A stretch of 64,000 nucleotides of DNA from CAZMXP01 sp964570285 (GTDB taxonomy: Bacteria; Planctomycetota; PLA2). The notes below the pieces were generated by a model. The model worked only from the letters and a program-made list of their open reading frames with translations, did not search any database and had not been told where the DNA came from. The position numbers and the translations under genes were made by a program. How positions within the stretch are numbered: position 1 is the first letter of the stretch; each line of letters starts with the position of its first letter. The stretch is from NCBI GenBank assembly GCA_964570285.1, contig CAZMXP010000016.1:1-64000 (forward strand), written 5' to 3'. Below are positions 11,486-19,182 of this stretch, piece after piece.

Positions 11486-13342
11486 ATGCGACGACGACTG
11501 ACGATCACCCTCCTGCTCCTGGCCGCGATCGCCCAGATCGTGCTGCTCGTCCTGCTGCTGCAGGACGATGCCCCCCCTCCGAGCCTCCCCCAGATCGACG
11601 CCCCGCCGGAGGTCGTCGCCCCGCCGCCGGAGGACGACCTCCGCGCCAAGCGCGAGCACGGCACGCTGCGCGGCAGGGTCATCAACGGCGTCACCGGCGA
11701 ATCGATCCGCGGCGCGAAGGTGATCGCGCTCGCCCCCTATCTCGAGCGGAAGAAGGACGACGAGGTCCCCTTCTGGGGGGAGATGATGGAGCACGCGAGC
11801 GTCGTCACCGACGAGAAGGGCTCCTTCGCGCTGGAGGCGCTGCCGCCCGACTACTGGAACCTGTGGGTCGAGAGGCGGGGCTACGCATGGGCGAGCGTGC
11901 CCCGCGCGAAGTTCGCCGACGAGCAGATCATCCGCCTCTACCCGGAGTGCAGCCTCAAGGGCAAGGTCGTCTATCCCGACGACACGCCCGCGAGCGGCGT
12001 GCACATCGAGTACACGCCGCAGGGCACCGAGTCGGAGGTCTTCAGCCGGTACAAGCTTAAGACTTTCTACATCCGCACCCGCGAGGACGGCACCTTCGAG
12101 TACCGGGGGCTCATCCCCGGCCCCTTCACGGTGGAGGCCTATCCCGAGGGGCACCTCCCGGCGCCGTGGCTCCACGAGCCCCCGCTGCTGCCGGGCGAGA
12201 ACCGGGTGCTCAAGACCCACAAGCTCGACCCGGGCTTCGGCCTCACCGTCCGGGTCGTCTGGCGCGGCAGCGAGGCGCCCGTGCCGGGTATCGAGGTGGC
12301 GGTGCGTCCGGTGGGCGATCCGATGCCGCGCACGAAGGCGGGGCGGCGCATCCTGACCGATGCGCAGGGCATCGCCCGTTTCGGGGGGCTCGGGGGGCAG
12401 GTTCTCGAGCGGCCCAAGTTCAGCGTCGCCGCGAACGTCCCCGGCATCGGGCCCGTGACCCCCGACGAGAGGCAGTTCTTCGAGCCGGGGGAGACCGCGA
12501 CGATCCGCCTCCGCCCGGGCGGCAGCGTGACCGGCAAGGTGCTGAGGCCCAACGGCGAGCCCCTCGAGCACTTCTACGTCGAACTCCGGCCGAAGGGGTT
12601 CCTGACGCAGCAGTTGCGCATGACCGGCACGAACGGGGAGTTCGGGATCTACCAGGTGCCGGAGGGCACCTACACGCTCGCCGTGCGCTACGGCAACCTC
12701 GTCGACCAGGAGATCGAGGTTGCCGTCGAGGGGGGGAAGGCGACCGACGCGGGCACGCTCACGCTGGCGACGGGGGCGGAGATCTACGGGACCGTCCGGA
12801 GCGAGAGCGGCGCGGCGCTGGAGGACGGGGTGAGGGTGCATCTGGCGCGCAAGATCCACCACCCGACCCTGAAGCGCGACGAGTACGTCGCGGTGAAGCG
12901 GGCGATCTGCAAGCCGGACGGGAGCTACCGGATCCGCGGCGTGCCCGAGGGCGAGTTCTGGATCTGGCCCGAGCCGAACCGCGTCTCGGGCACGACGCCG
13001 CCCCGTCTCGTTTCGATCCAGCCCGGGACCGGCGCGCTCTCGCTCGACCTCGAGATCTACGGGACCGGCTATCTGCGCTTCAGCTTCTTCGACGAAATCG
13101 ATGGCCAGCGGAGGCAGGTCGTGCAGCCGCCGGTCTACCTCGTGCACGCCGCGTCGGGCGAGGAGACGCGCTGGATGAGCGAAGGAACGCCGCTTCGCCC
13201 CGGCGAGTACGAGGTCTGGGTCGAACTGCCCGGGACCGACGGCGTCCCGCATCGGTACAAGGCGCCCGCGGTGCAGGTTCAAGAGGGCCGAAAGCCTGAC
13301 CCGATAGAAGTGAGGCTCTTCGAGATCCGAAATGGCAACTAG
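11486..13342 (+). CDS. secreted or anchored protein with carboxypeptidase-regulatory-like beta domains
   Basis: A 618-aa protein of unknown role. Residues 1-28 form an N-terminal membrane segment or signal anchor (MRRRLTITLLLLAAIAQIV...), followed by a Pro-rich linker. The rest is a chain of beta-sandwich repeats of the transthyretin/CarboxypepD_reg type, recognisable by GTLRGRVINGVTGESIRGAKV, GKVLRPNGEPLEHFYVEL and YGTVRSESGAALEDGV, each followed by DG.F or DGSY turns. Such domains are common in surface and periplasmic proteins and often bind partners or sugars. A -10-like TACAAT (11404-11409) lies at the end of dinB. The last 11 bases overlap the next gene. Confidence 0.7.
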   Translation: MRRRLTITLLLLAAIAQIVLLVLLLQDDAPPPSLPQIDAPPEVVAPPPEDDLRAKREHGTLRGRVINGVTGESIRGAKVIALAPYLERKKDDEVPFWGEMMEHASVVTDEKGSFALEALPPDYWNLWVERRGYAWASVPRAKFADEQIIRLYPECSLKGKVVYPDDTPASGVHIEYTPQGTESEVFSRYKLKTFYIRTREDGTFEYRGLIPGPFTVEAYPEGHLPAPWLHEPPLLPGENRVLKTHKLDPGFGLTVRVVWRGSEAPVPGIEVAVRPVGDPMPRTKAGRRILTDAQGIARFGGLGGQVLERPKFSVAANVPGIGPVTPDERQFFEPGETATIRLRPGGSVTGKVLRPNGEPLEHFYVELRPKGFLTQQLRMTGTNGEFGIYQVPEGTYTLAVRYGNLVDQEIEVAVEGGKATDAGTLTLATGAEIYGTVRSESGAALEDGVRVHLARKIHHPTLKRDEYVAVKRAICKPDGSYRIRGVPEGEFWIWPEPNRVSGTTPPRLVSIQPGTGALSLDLEIYGTGYLRFSFFDEIDGQRRQVVQPPVYLVHAASGEETRWMSEGTPLRPGEYEVWVELPGTDGVPHRYKAPAVQVQEGRKPDPIEVRLFEIRNGN

Positions 13343-13616
13343 CGGCACACCCAAGCGGAAGGACAGCACGACCGGACCGCGCGCCACGGAAGGCGACCGC
13401 CGCGCCGGCGCGGACCGGCGCCGCGCCGGCGTCCCCGTCGCCGTCGAGCGGCGCAAGGTCGAGCGGCGCATCAACGAGTACGTGCTCGACCCCGACGTGC
13501 TCGAGTTCATCAACGCGGTGAACGAGTTCAAGTCGGTGCAGCAGAAGCCCTTCCCGACCTGGAGCGACATTTTCGAGATCTTCAAGTCGCTCGGGTACCG
13601 GCGCGCGTCGGATTGA
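13332..13616 (+). CDS. conserved small protein with FPTWSDIFEIFKSLGYRR tail
   Basis: A 94-aa protein of unknown function. The first 45 residues are charged and low in complexity (many Arg and Lys); the C-terminal half is compact: VLEFINAVNEFKSVQQK then FPTWSDIFEIFKSLGYRR. From memory, proteins with this FPTWS..LGYRK tail are common in Planctomycetota, where they lack a known role. The ATG lies inside the last codons of the upstream gene (11-base overlap), which suggests co-translation. Confidence 0.7.
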   Translation: MATSGTPKRKDSTTGPRATEGDRRAGADRRRAGVPVAVERRKVERRINEYVLDPDVLEFINAVNEFKSVQQKPFPTWSDIFEIFKSLGYRRASD

Positions 13617-13845
13617 CGAAGGACCACGACAAGGAGAGTCGGACTGGCGGTCGAGGGGGCGTGATGCGGAGCGCATCCACGGCTTCTGGCGACCCGGCGC
13701 TCGCGTCGCGTTGAAGTAGGAGCTTGTCCGGGGCCGGTTGGCCGCGAAACGCGGCTAAGGGCCACTGCCCGAAGAGCTTCCCGGGCCCGCTCGACCCTGC
13801 CGGGCGTGCGGGATCGCGGGGGGGATCCTAAGGGGGTGGGGGGGG

Positions 13846-13851
13846 TAGAAT
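13846..13851 (+). promoter_or_regulatory. -10-like TAGAAT before pepA
   Basis: TAGAAT ends 9 bases before the pepA ATG, inside a 244-base gap that otherwise holds nothing I recognise apart from G-rich runs. No Shine-Dalgarno sequence fits in the 9 bases, so the mRNA is probably leaderless or nearly so. Confidence 0.5.
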
Positions 13852-13860
13852 CTCGGCCCC

Positions 13861-15330
13861 ATGAGGTTCTCCTCCGCCACCGCCGCCTCGTCGAAGGCGA
13901 CCGCGTTCGTGATCTTCCGCCCGGAGAAGAAGTCGGCGCTGCGCGCCCTGCCGGTGCCGGACCCCGCGCTCGCGAAGGATGCCGCCGCCGCGGTCGCGGC
14001 CGGGGAATTCACCGGCAAGGCGGGGGAGACGCTGCTGCTGCGCGGCGGGAAGGGGGGGCGGCGGCTGCTGCTCGTGGCCTTGGGCGACCCGGACAAGGTC
14101 TCCGACGAGGGGTTCCGCGCCGCGGTCGCGGCGTCGGCGCGCGCGCTGGAGGCGCGCGGCGTGAAGCGCGCCTGCTTCTTCCTTCCGCCCGGGCGGTCCG
14201 GCGCCGAGGCGGCGCGCCTCGTCACGGAGGCCGCGGGGCTTGGGACCTACGTCTTCGACCAGTGCAAGAGCGCCGCGCCCGCACGCAAGCTGGCGTGGAT
14301 CGAGGTGGCGCCGGAGCCGCGGTCCAAGGGTGCCACCGGGATCGCGCGGGGGGTAAAGGAGGGCCGCGCCATCGTCGAGGCGGTCGCCTACGCCCGCGAT
14401 CTCGGCAATCTCCCGCCCAACACCGCCCACGCCGTCTACCTCGCGCGGCGGGCGAAGCAACTCGCGGGCGGGCCGATGCGCGTGCGCTCGTACACGCGCG
14501 CGGAGATCGTGCGCATGCGCATGGGCGCGTTCGCCGCGGTCGCGCAGGGCAGCCGCAACGAGCCCCGGCTGATCGAGTTCCGCTATCGCGGAGCCGGCGC
14601 GAAGAGCCCGACGCTCGCCGTGATCGGCAAGGGGGTCACCTTCGACACCGGCGGCATCTCGATCAAGCCGTCCCAGGGCATGGAGGAGATGAAGTTCGAC
14701 ATGTGCGGAGGCGCCGCGGTCCTCGGGCTGATGCACCTCGTGAAGGCGCTGCGTCCCAAGGTGAACCTGCACGCGCTCGTGCCCGCGACCGACAACATGC
14801 CCGACGGCGCGGCCTACCGTCCCGGGGACATCGTGACCGCGCGCAACGGCAAGACGATCGAGATCCACTCGACCGACGCCGAGGGGCGCCTGCTGCTCTG
14901 CGACGCGCTCGCCTACGCGGCCGAGCGCAAGCCGGCCCTGATGATCGACCTCGCGACCCTCACCGGGGCGTGCGCGGTGGCGCTCGCGGATGCGGCCTGC
15001 GGCCTCTTCGGCAGCGACGAGAAGCTCGTGCAGGAGATCGCCGAGGCGGGCAAGCGGTGCGGCGAGCAGGCATGGCCGATGCCGCTCTACCCGCGCTACG
15101 CCGAGATGATGAAGGGCCTGCACGCCGATCTCAAGAACGCGGGCGGGCGCTACGGCGGCGCCTGCACGGCGGCGGCCTTCCTGAAGGAGTTCACGGCGGG
15201 CCTGCCCTGGGCGCACCTCGACATCGCCGGCGTCGCGTGGACCGACCGCGAGGACGGGATGGTGCGCCGCGGGGCGACCGGCTACGGCGTGCGCCTCCTG
15301 TGGGAGTTCGTCAAGGGAAGGGCGCGGTGA
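13861..15330 (+). CDS. pepA: leucyl aminopeptidase (M17)
   Basis: Two-metal aminopeptidase that removes N-terminal residues from peptides in the cytoplasm. The 489-aa length is typical. The C-terminal catalytic domain has GKGVTFDTGGISIKPS, DMCGGAAVLG, the signature STDAEGRLLLCDAL (usually NTDAEGRL), and LATLTGACAVAL. The N-terminal half is the usual less conserved macro-like domain. The stop overlaps the GTG of the next gene. Confidence 0.93.
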   Translation: MRFSSATAASSKATAFVIFRPEKKSALRALPVPDPALAKDAAAAVAAGEFTGKAGETLLLRGGKGGRRLLLVALGDPDKVSDEGFRAAVAASARALEARGVKRACFFLPPGRSGAEAARLVTEAAGLGTYVFDQCKSAAPARKLAWIEVAPEPRSKGATGIARGVKEGRAIVEAVAYARDLGNLPPNTAHAVYLARRAKQLAGGPMRVRSYTRAEIVRMRMGAFAAVAQGSRNEPRLIEFRYRGAGAKSPTLAVIGKGVTFDTGGISIKPSQGMEEMKFDMCGGAAVLGLMHLVKALRPKVNLHALVPATDNMPDGAAYRPGDIVTARNGKTIEIHSTDAEGRLLLCDALAYAAERKPALMIDLATLTGACAVALADAACGLFGSDEKLVQEIAEAGKRCGEQAWPMPLYPRYAEMMKGLHADLKNAGGRYGGACTAAAFLKEFTAGLPWAHLDIAGVAWTDREDGMVRRGATGYGVRLLWEFVKGRAR

Positions 15331-16406
15331 CGACGACACCCGCGAGCGGAAGGGACCGGCGCCTCCTCACGCTGCTCGGGGCCGTGCGCGGCCGGCGCTC
15401 CTCGCTCGTGCAGGTGCACAACAACCCCGACCCCGATTCGATCGGGTCGGCGCTCGGCATGCAGGCGCTCTACCGGCGCTTCCTCGGCGTCGACTCCCGG
15501 ATCGTCTTCGGCGGCATCGTCGGTCGAGCCGAGAACCGCGCGATGCTGCGTCTGCTGCAGATCGAGGTCGTGCCCGCCTCGAAGGTCGACTACGACAAAT
15601 GCGACCTGCTGACGCTCGTGGACACGCAGCCCGGCGCGGGCCACACGTCCGTCCCGATCGGGCGCGGCGCCGAGGTCGTCATCGACCACCACCCCGCCCG
15701 GGAGCGCCCGGAAAACGTGCTCTACTGGGACGTGGGCCGCGAGGTGGGGGCCACGTCGACCATCGTGGCCAACTTCTTCCTCGAGAACCGCGTGCCCCTG
15801 TCGGGCGCCGTGGCCACGGCGCTCATGTACGGCATCAAGAGCGACACGCACGACCTGAGCGACGAGGCGACCTCCCGCGACATCGCCGCCTACCAGCAGC
15901 TCTTCTCCTACGGCGACATGGGCATCCTCGCGCAGATCGAGAAGGCGCGGGTGCCGCGCTCCTACTTCCGCGTCTTCCAGCGCGCGATCGAGACGGCCTT
16001 CCTCTGCGACTTCGCGATCGTCTCCCACCTCGGGTCGATCGACAACCCCGACCTCGTGGCCGAGATGGCGGACTTCCTGCTGCGGTGCGAGGACGTGCGC
16101 TGGACGCTGGTCACCGCGGTCTGCCGCGGCAGCCTCATCCTGAGCGTGCGCTGCTCGGACGGCAACGCCCACGCGGGCCGGATCGCGCGCCGCGCGGTGG
16201 GGGTGATGGGGACCGCGGGGGGCCATGGACGCATGGCCGGCGGGCAGATCCCCCTCGGGGAGAGCGACCGGGCGACGCGCGCCAACGTCGTGCAGGCGGT
16301 CACCGACATGTTCCTCGAGGCGGTGAAGGCGAAGCGGAGCCTCATGCAGCCGCTCGCGAAGCGCCCGAACTTCGAGGATACCGACACCGACGCGGAGATC
16401 GAATGA
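15327..16406 (+). CDS. DHH-family phosphoesterase (NrnA-like)
   Basis: A 359-aa protein of the DHH/DHHA1 class, probably a manganese-dependent nanoRNase or cyclic-dinucleotide/pAp phosphatase. Metal motifs in order are HNNPDPDSIGSAL, LVDTQPGAG, VIDHHPA and SDTHDL; the DHHA1 domain ends in GTAGGHGRMAGGQIP. The start is a GTG that overlaps the pepA TGA. A highly acidic tail follows. NrnA is the best-known relative, but the substrate cannot be fixed from sequence. Confidence 0.85.
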   Translation: MTTTPASGRDRRLLTLLGAVRGRRSSLVQVHNNPDPDSIGSALGMQALYRRFLGVDSRIVFGGIVGRAENRAMLRLLQIEVVPASKVDYDKCDLLTLVDTQPGAGHTSVPIGRGAEVVIDHHPARERPENVLYWDVGREVGATSTIVANFFLENRVPLSGAVATALMYGIKSDTHDLSDEATSRDIAAYQQLFSYGDMGILAQIEKARVPRSYFRVFQRAIETAFLCDFAIVSHLGSIDNPDLVAEMADFLLRCEDVRWTLVTAVCRGSLILSVRCSDGNAHAGRIARRAVGVMGTAGGHGRMAGGQIPLGESDRATRANVVQAVTDMFLEAVKAKRSLMQPLAKRPNFEDTDTDAEIE

Positions 16407-17278
16407 CGCTGCCGTTCGGGGGCGAGCCCTGCACCGCCGAGCGGCCCCGCTTCGCGATCCTGCCGGTCCCCTACGAGCGCACGACCACCTACCGCAAGGG
16501 CACGGCGGCGGGGCCGCAGGCGCTGCTCGCGGCTTCGGCCCAGGTGGAACTCTACGAGGAGGAGACGGGCCTTCGCCCCCTCGACGCGGGCGTGTGGACG
16601 CTCGACCCGCTCGTCGAACGGGGCATGCCGGACGCGCTCGCGCCGCGCATCGAGGAGGCGTGGCTGGCGCAGCAGCGGGAGGGCCGCCTCGTCGGCCTGC
16701 TGGGGGGGGAGCACAGCATCAGCCTTGGCGCGATCCGCGCGGCGGCGCGGTGCCACCCGGGCCTCGGCATCCTGCAGGTGGACGCGCATCCCGACCTGCG
16801 CGACTCCTACGAGGGGACGCGCTTCGGGCACGGCTGCGTGATGCGCCGCGCGCTCGACGACCCGTCGATCGCCGCGCTCGTGCAGGTGGGGCTGCGGGCG
16901 ATCTCGCCGGAGGACGAGGAGGCCACGCGCGCCGACCCGCGGATCCGGCCCTTCCGGGCGCACCGGATCTCGGGGCGCCCGCGGGAGGCGTGGATCGCGG
17001 AGGTCCTCGACGCGCTGCCTGAGCGGGTCTACCTCACCTTCGACCTCGACGGACTCGATCCGTCGGTGATCCCCGGCACCGGCACCCCGGAGCCCGGGGG
17101 GCTCGGCTGGTGGGAGGCGCTCGCCCTGCTGCGGGAGGTCTGCCGCTGGCGCGAAATCGTCGGTTTCGACGTGGTCGAACTGCTGCCCGAACCGCCTTCG
17201 GCGATCTCCGACTTCGCCGCCGCCCATCTCGTCTTCAAGATCCTCGCCTACCTGCAGCAGCGGCCTCGGCGCGCATGA
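16403..17278 (+). CDS. speB: agmatinase / ureohydrolase
   Basis: Binuclear manganese hydrolase that splits agmatine to putrescine and urea. The 291-aa protein has all four metal motifs: GGEHSIS, DAHPDLRDSYEG, the GHGCVMRR segment, and FDLDGLDPSVIPGTGTPEPGG. Start and stop both overlap neighbours by 4 bases. Arginase or another guanidino hydrolase is possible; the order of motifs and the length fit SpeB best. It may feed the polyamine route together with the membrane spermidine-synthase-like protein at 32516-34003. Confidence 0.85.
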   Translation: MTLPFGGEPCTAERPRFAILPVPYERTTTYRKGTAAGPQALLAASAQVELYEEETGLRPLDAGVWTLDPLVERGMPDALAPRIEEAWLAQQREGRLVGLLGGEHSISLGAIRAAARCHPGLGILQVDAHPDLRDSYEGTRFGHGCVMRRALDDPSIAALVQVGLRAISPEDEEATRADPRIRPFRAHRISGRPREAWIAEVLDALPERVYLTFDLDGLDPSVIPGTGTPEPGGLGWWEALALLREVCRWREIVGFDVVELLPEPPSAISDFAAAHLVFKILAYLQQRPRRA

Positions 17279-18291
17279 GCGGACCGCCGCGGGTGCGCTT
17301 CGACCCGGGCGGCATCGAGGTCGAGGGGGGGCTGCTCTGGCTCGATGCGAAGCGGCCGAAGGCGCTCGGCGTCATCACCCACGCGCACGGCGACCATGTG
17401 GCCCGCCACGAGACCATCCTCTGCACCGGGGCGACGGCCGAGTTCGTGCGGCGCAGGAACGGGCCGGGCCCGAGATTCATCGAGCTGGCCTACGACGAGC
17501 CCTTCGCGGTGGGGGACCTCTCGCTGACGCTGCTGCCCGCGGGGCACATCCTCGGCTCCGCGATGGCCCACATCCAGGGCCCCCACGGCTCGCTGCTCTA
17601 CACCGGGGACGTGAGGCCCGAGGGTGGCCTCACCTGCGAACCCGCCCGGGTCCGGAAGGCCGACCACCTGATCACGGAAGCCACCTTCGGGCGGCCCGAC
17701 CACCGGTTTCCGCCGTCGCAGGAGTCTCGGGCCCGCCTCGTCGAGTTCGCGGCCGGGGCGCTCGCCTCGGGGCAGGTGCCGGTCTTTCTCGTCTACGCCC
17801 TCGGCAAGGGCCAGGAGGTGCTCGCCGCCCTCACGGCGGCCGGGATCCCGACCGACGCGCACGGGTCGATCTGGGAGCTGTGCGAGGTCTATCGCGCGCA
17901 CGGCGTCCGCTTCCCGGGCGCGAGGCGGCTGACGCCGGAGGTGGCGCGCGCGCGGGCCATCGTCGTCCCCCCCCGGTCACGCCGCTGCCACGAGGTGAGG
18001 GCGCGGGCACCGCTCCGCGTGGCCGCGGTCACCGGGTGGGGCGAACGCGCCCTCGGGCAGGGCATCCACGAGGCGATCCGCCTCTCGGACCATGCCGACT
18101 TCGAGGCGCTCCTGGGGCTCGTGCGCGCCGTCGGACCCTCGAGGGTCTCGGTGCTGCACGGCTACGCGGAGGAGTTCGCGCGCGAGCTGCGCGCCCTCGG
18201 ATTCGCCGCCGACGCCGTCGCGGGCCACGCGGGGCCCGCCGAGGGGGCGAGGCCCGGCATGTTCGGCAGCTCGCGCCCCCCACCCCCATAG
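17275..18291 (+). CDS. MBL-fold nuclease of the beta-CASP / exonuclease type
   Basis: A 338-aa metallo-beta-lactamase-fold protein with HAHGDH (zinc site), LPAGHILGSAMAHI, YTGDVRPEGG and a late SDHADF motif. This set matches RNA- or DNA-processing MBL nucleases, including the DNA-ligase-associated exonuclease group, but no ligase or helicase is next to it. The ATG overlaps the speB stop. Its TAG shares one base with the reconstructed dif-like arm at 18291-18301, so the mobile element inserted right after this gene without breaking it. Confidence 0.82.
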   Translation: MSGPPRVRFDPGGIEVEGGLLWLDAKRPKALGVITHAHGDHVARHETILCTGATAEFVRRRNGPGPRFIELAYDEPFAVGDLSLTLLPAGHILGSAMAHIQGPHGSLLYTGDVRPEGGLTCEPARVRKADHLITEATFGRPDHRFPPSQESRARLVEFAAGALASGQVPVFLVYALGKGQEVLAALTAAGIPTDAHGSIWELCEVYRAHGVRFPGARRLTPEVARARAIVVPPRSRRCHEVRARAPLRVAAVTGWGERALGQGIHEAIRLSDHADFEALLGLVRAVGPSRVSVLHGYAEEFARELRALGFAADAVAGHAGPAEGARPGMFGSSRPPPP

Positions 18292-18318
18292 CACACCATA
18301 ACCGTCATTATCGGACTT
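18291..18318. repeat. attL: left end of the element, dif-like
   Basis: Contains the 15-bp core CCGTCATTATCGGAC (18302-18316), repeated exactly at 29729-29743. Around it the layout is 11-6-11: host-side arm GCACACCATAA (18291-18301), centre CCGTCA, element-side arm TTATCGGACTT (18308-18318). CATAA, six bases, then TTAT is the core spacing of the XerC/XerD site dif. Confidence 0.75.
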
Positions 18319-18348
18319 CCTGGGGGCGGGGGGGGGTAGGCTGGGTGT

Positions 18349-18498
18349 CGTCATGAGGATGACTAAGAGCCTAAGCCGGTCCGGGGACACGTCAAGCGTG
18401 CCCCCGGCCGGCCGGCTCGATTGAGCCCGGAAACCCCACGGCGGTAGCCGTACCCGAAAGTTAGGGGCCCCGACTTGCGACGGGGCCCCGCCTTTTTT
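18349..18498 (+). ncRNA. structured RNA candidate of about 150 nt (or origin region)
   Basis: A -10-like TAGGCT (18337-18342) precedes a region that folds into consecutive hairpins: a long stem 18375-18408 (GCCGG/CCGGC outside, GGGG-CACG/CGTG-CCCC inside, loop TCAAG); GGCTC-GATT-GAGCC (18414-18427); ACGGC-GGTA-GCCGT (18438-18451); then a terminator ending at 18498. A 23-codon ORF starts at 18353 and ends at 18424, but it is simple in composition and the stems are more striking. It matches no RNA family I know. In a rolling-circle virus, clustered hairpins can also be a replication origin. Confidence 0.5.
18464..18498 (+). terminator. strong rho-independent terminator
   Basis: GGGGCCCCG (18464-18472), 8-base loop, CGGGGCCCC (18481-18489), then GCC and six T. 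The 9-bp perfect stem and T-run point to termination of a + strand transcript. The only candidate transcripts are the RNA starting near 18349 or read-through from the host gene upstream. Confidence 0.85.
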
Positions 18499-18541
18499 GG
18501 AAGAAAGCGCCCTCTCGACGTGCAGTAGGGTGGGCTCTCCT

Positions 18542-18748
18542 CTACGCGCCGCGTCGCCGGCGCCTGTCGTGCGCCTCGCGGATCTCGTTCACGTAGCGGT
18601 GCCACTTCCCCTCGGGCTTGAGCAGCGCGAGCAGGCAGACGCGGATGAGCTGCGATCGCGGGATACCGGCACTGGAAGCAACGGTCTGGAGCCGTTCAAG
18701 CTCCGCGGCCGGCAGTCGGAAGGTGACGTGAGGGAGGGGTAGAGCCAT
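18542..18748 (-). CDS. ribbon-helix-helix DNA-binding protein
   Basis: A 68-aa protein with a CopG/Arc-like fold: a short strand VTFRLPAAE, helix LERLQTVASSAG, turn IPRSQ and helix LIRVCLLALL, then a basic tail. AAGGCGG precedes the ATG. It is transcribed away from the structural block, and an imperfect inverted repeat lies in the shared upstream region. It is the only recognisable transcription factor in the element, so it is a likely copy-number or late-gene repressor. Confidence 0.75.
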   Translation of the reverse strand: MALPLPHVTFRLPAAELERLQTVASSAGIPRSQLIRVCLLALLKPEGKWHRYVNEIREAHDRRRRRGA

Positions 18749-18763
18749 TCAGGCCGCCTTTCG

Positions 18764-18782
18764 GGTGGCACAAGGTACCACC
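18764..18782. promoter_or_regulatory. possible operator between divergent viral genes
   Basis: GGTGG (18764-18768) and CCACC (18778-18782) form an inverted repeat with a 9-base spacer, between the repressor-like gene and the first + strand viral gene. The arms are short, so chance is possible. The position suits autoregulation by the ribbon-helix-helix protein. Confidence 0.25.
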
Positions 18783-18829
18783 GCGAGTATCCGTTGCACC
18801 CACGACAGTACGGGGGCACACTCGGCCGC

Positions 18830-18928
18830 ATGCTCAAGACAATCCTCAAGATCGCGCTCGGGGCCGTGGTCGGCCTCTGGGCGTGGGAGACCTTGGACCT
18901 GCGGTCCAAGCTCTCGATCAAGAAGTAG
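18830..18928 (+). CDS. small viral membrane protein, 32 aa
   Basis: MLKTILKIALGAVVGLWAW followed by a charged end (LDLRSKLSIKK). One transmembrane helix covers most of the first 20 residues. The ORF is short, but it fits exactly between the divergent promoter region and the next gene, 4 bases upstream of it. Small one-helix proteins are typical of the inner membrane of PRD1/PM2-type virions. Function unknown. Confidence 0.5.
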   Translation: MLKTILKIALGAVVGLWAWETLDLRSKLSIKK

Positions 18929-18932
18929 CGCC

Positions 18933-19181
18933 ATGGGGTGCCGGCGGTTCACCAACGACGCTCTCAGCCAGATCCTCACGGACCTGGTCCTCGTCGTCAC
19001 CGACGCGCACAGCCAGTGCGCGCCCTGCCAGCTCGTCGAGGGCGCGCTCGTGCGCCTTCGCGCTTTCGAGTCCTCTCACCGCGGCTGCAAGGGGCCCTGC
19101 GACCCCTACGCCACGGAGGAGGTCGCGGCGGCCCCGGCGCCGGCCGCGAAGGACGAAGTCAAGAACCCCCCGAAGAGCTGA
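18933..19181 (+). CDS. viral protein of unknown function, 82 aa
   Basis: Starts MGCRRFTNDALSQILTDLVLV; helical at first, with CAPC near the middle and CKGPC further on, then an Ala/Pro/Lys-rich tail. The paired cysteines could bind metal or form disulphides. It lies directly upstream of the capsid gene (1 base between stop and ATG), so it is probably co-expressed with structural genes. I do not recognise a family. Confidence 0.6.
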   Translation: MGCRRFTNDALSQILTDLVLVVTDAHSQCAPCQLVEGALVRLRAFESSHRGCKGPCDPYATEEVAAAPAPAAKDEVKNPPKS

Positions 19182-19182
19182 C

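Noticed and set aside
18302..18316. Integration into a tRNA gene
   Set aside because: No tRNA-like cloverleaf is present on either side of the repeats; the site is intergenic between an MBL nuclease gene and prkA.
18321..18346. G-run (five G, C, nine G, then GG and GGG) next to attL as a G-quadruplex
   Set aside because: G-runs of this size are frequent in the window (for example 13829-13845); nothing links it to function.
18423..18470. Faint look of a group II intron domain V (GAGCC ... GAAA ... )
   Set aside because: The conserved AGC triad and bulge are not in place, and no intron-encoded protein or other domains are nearby.
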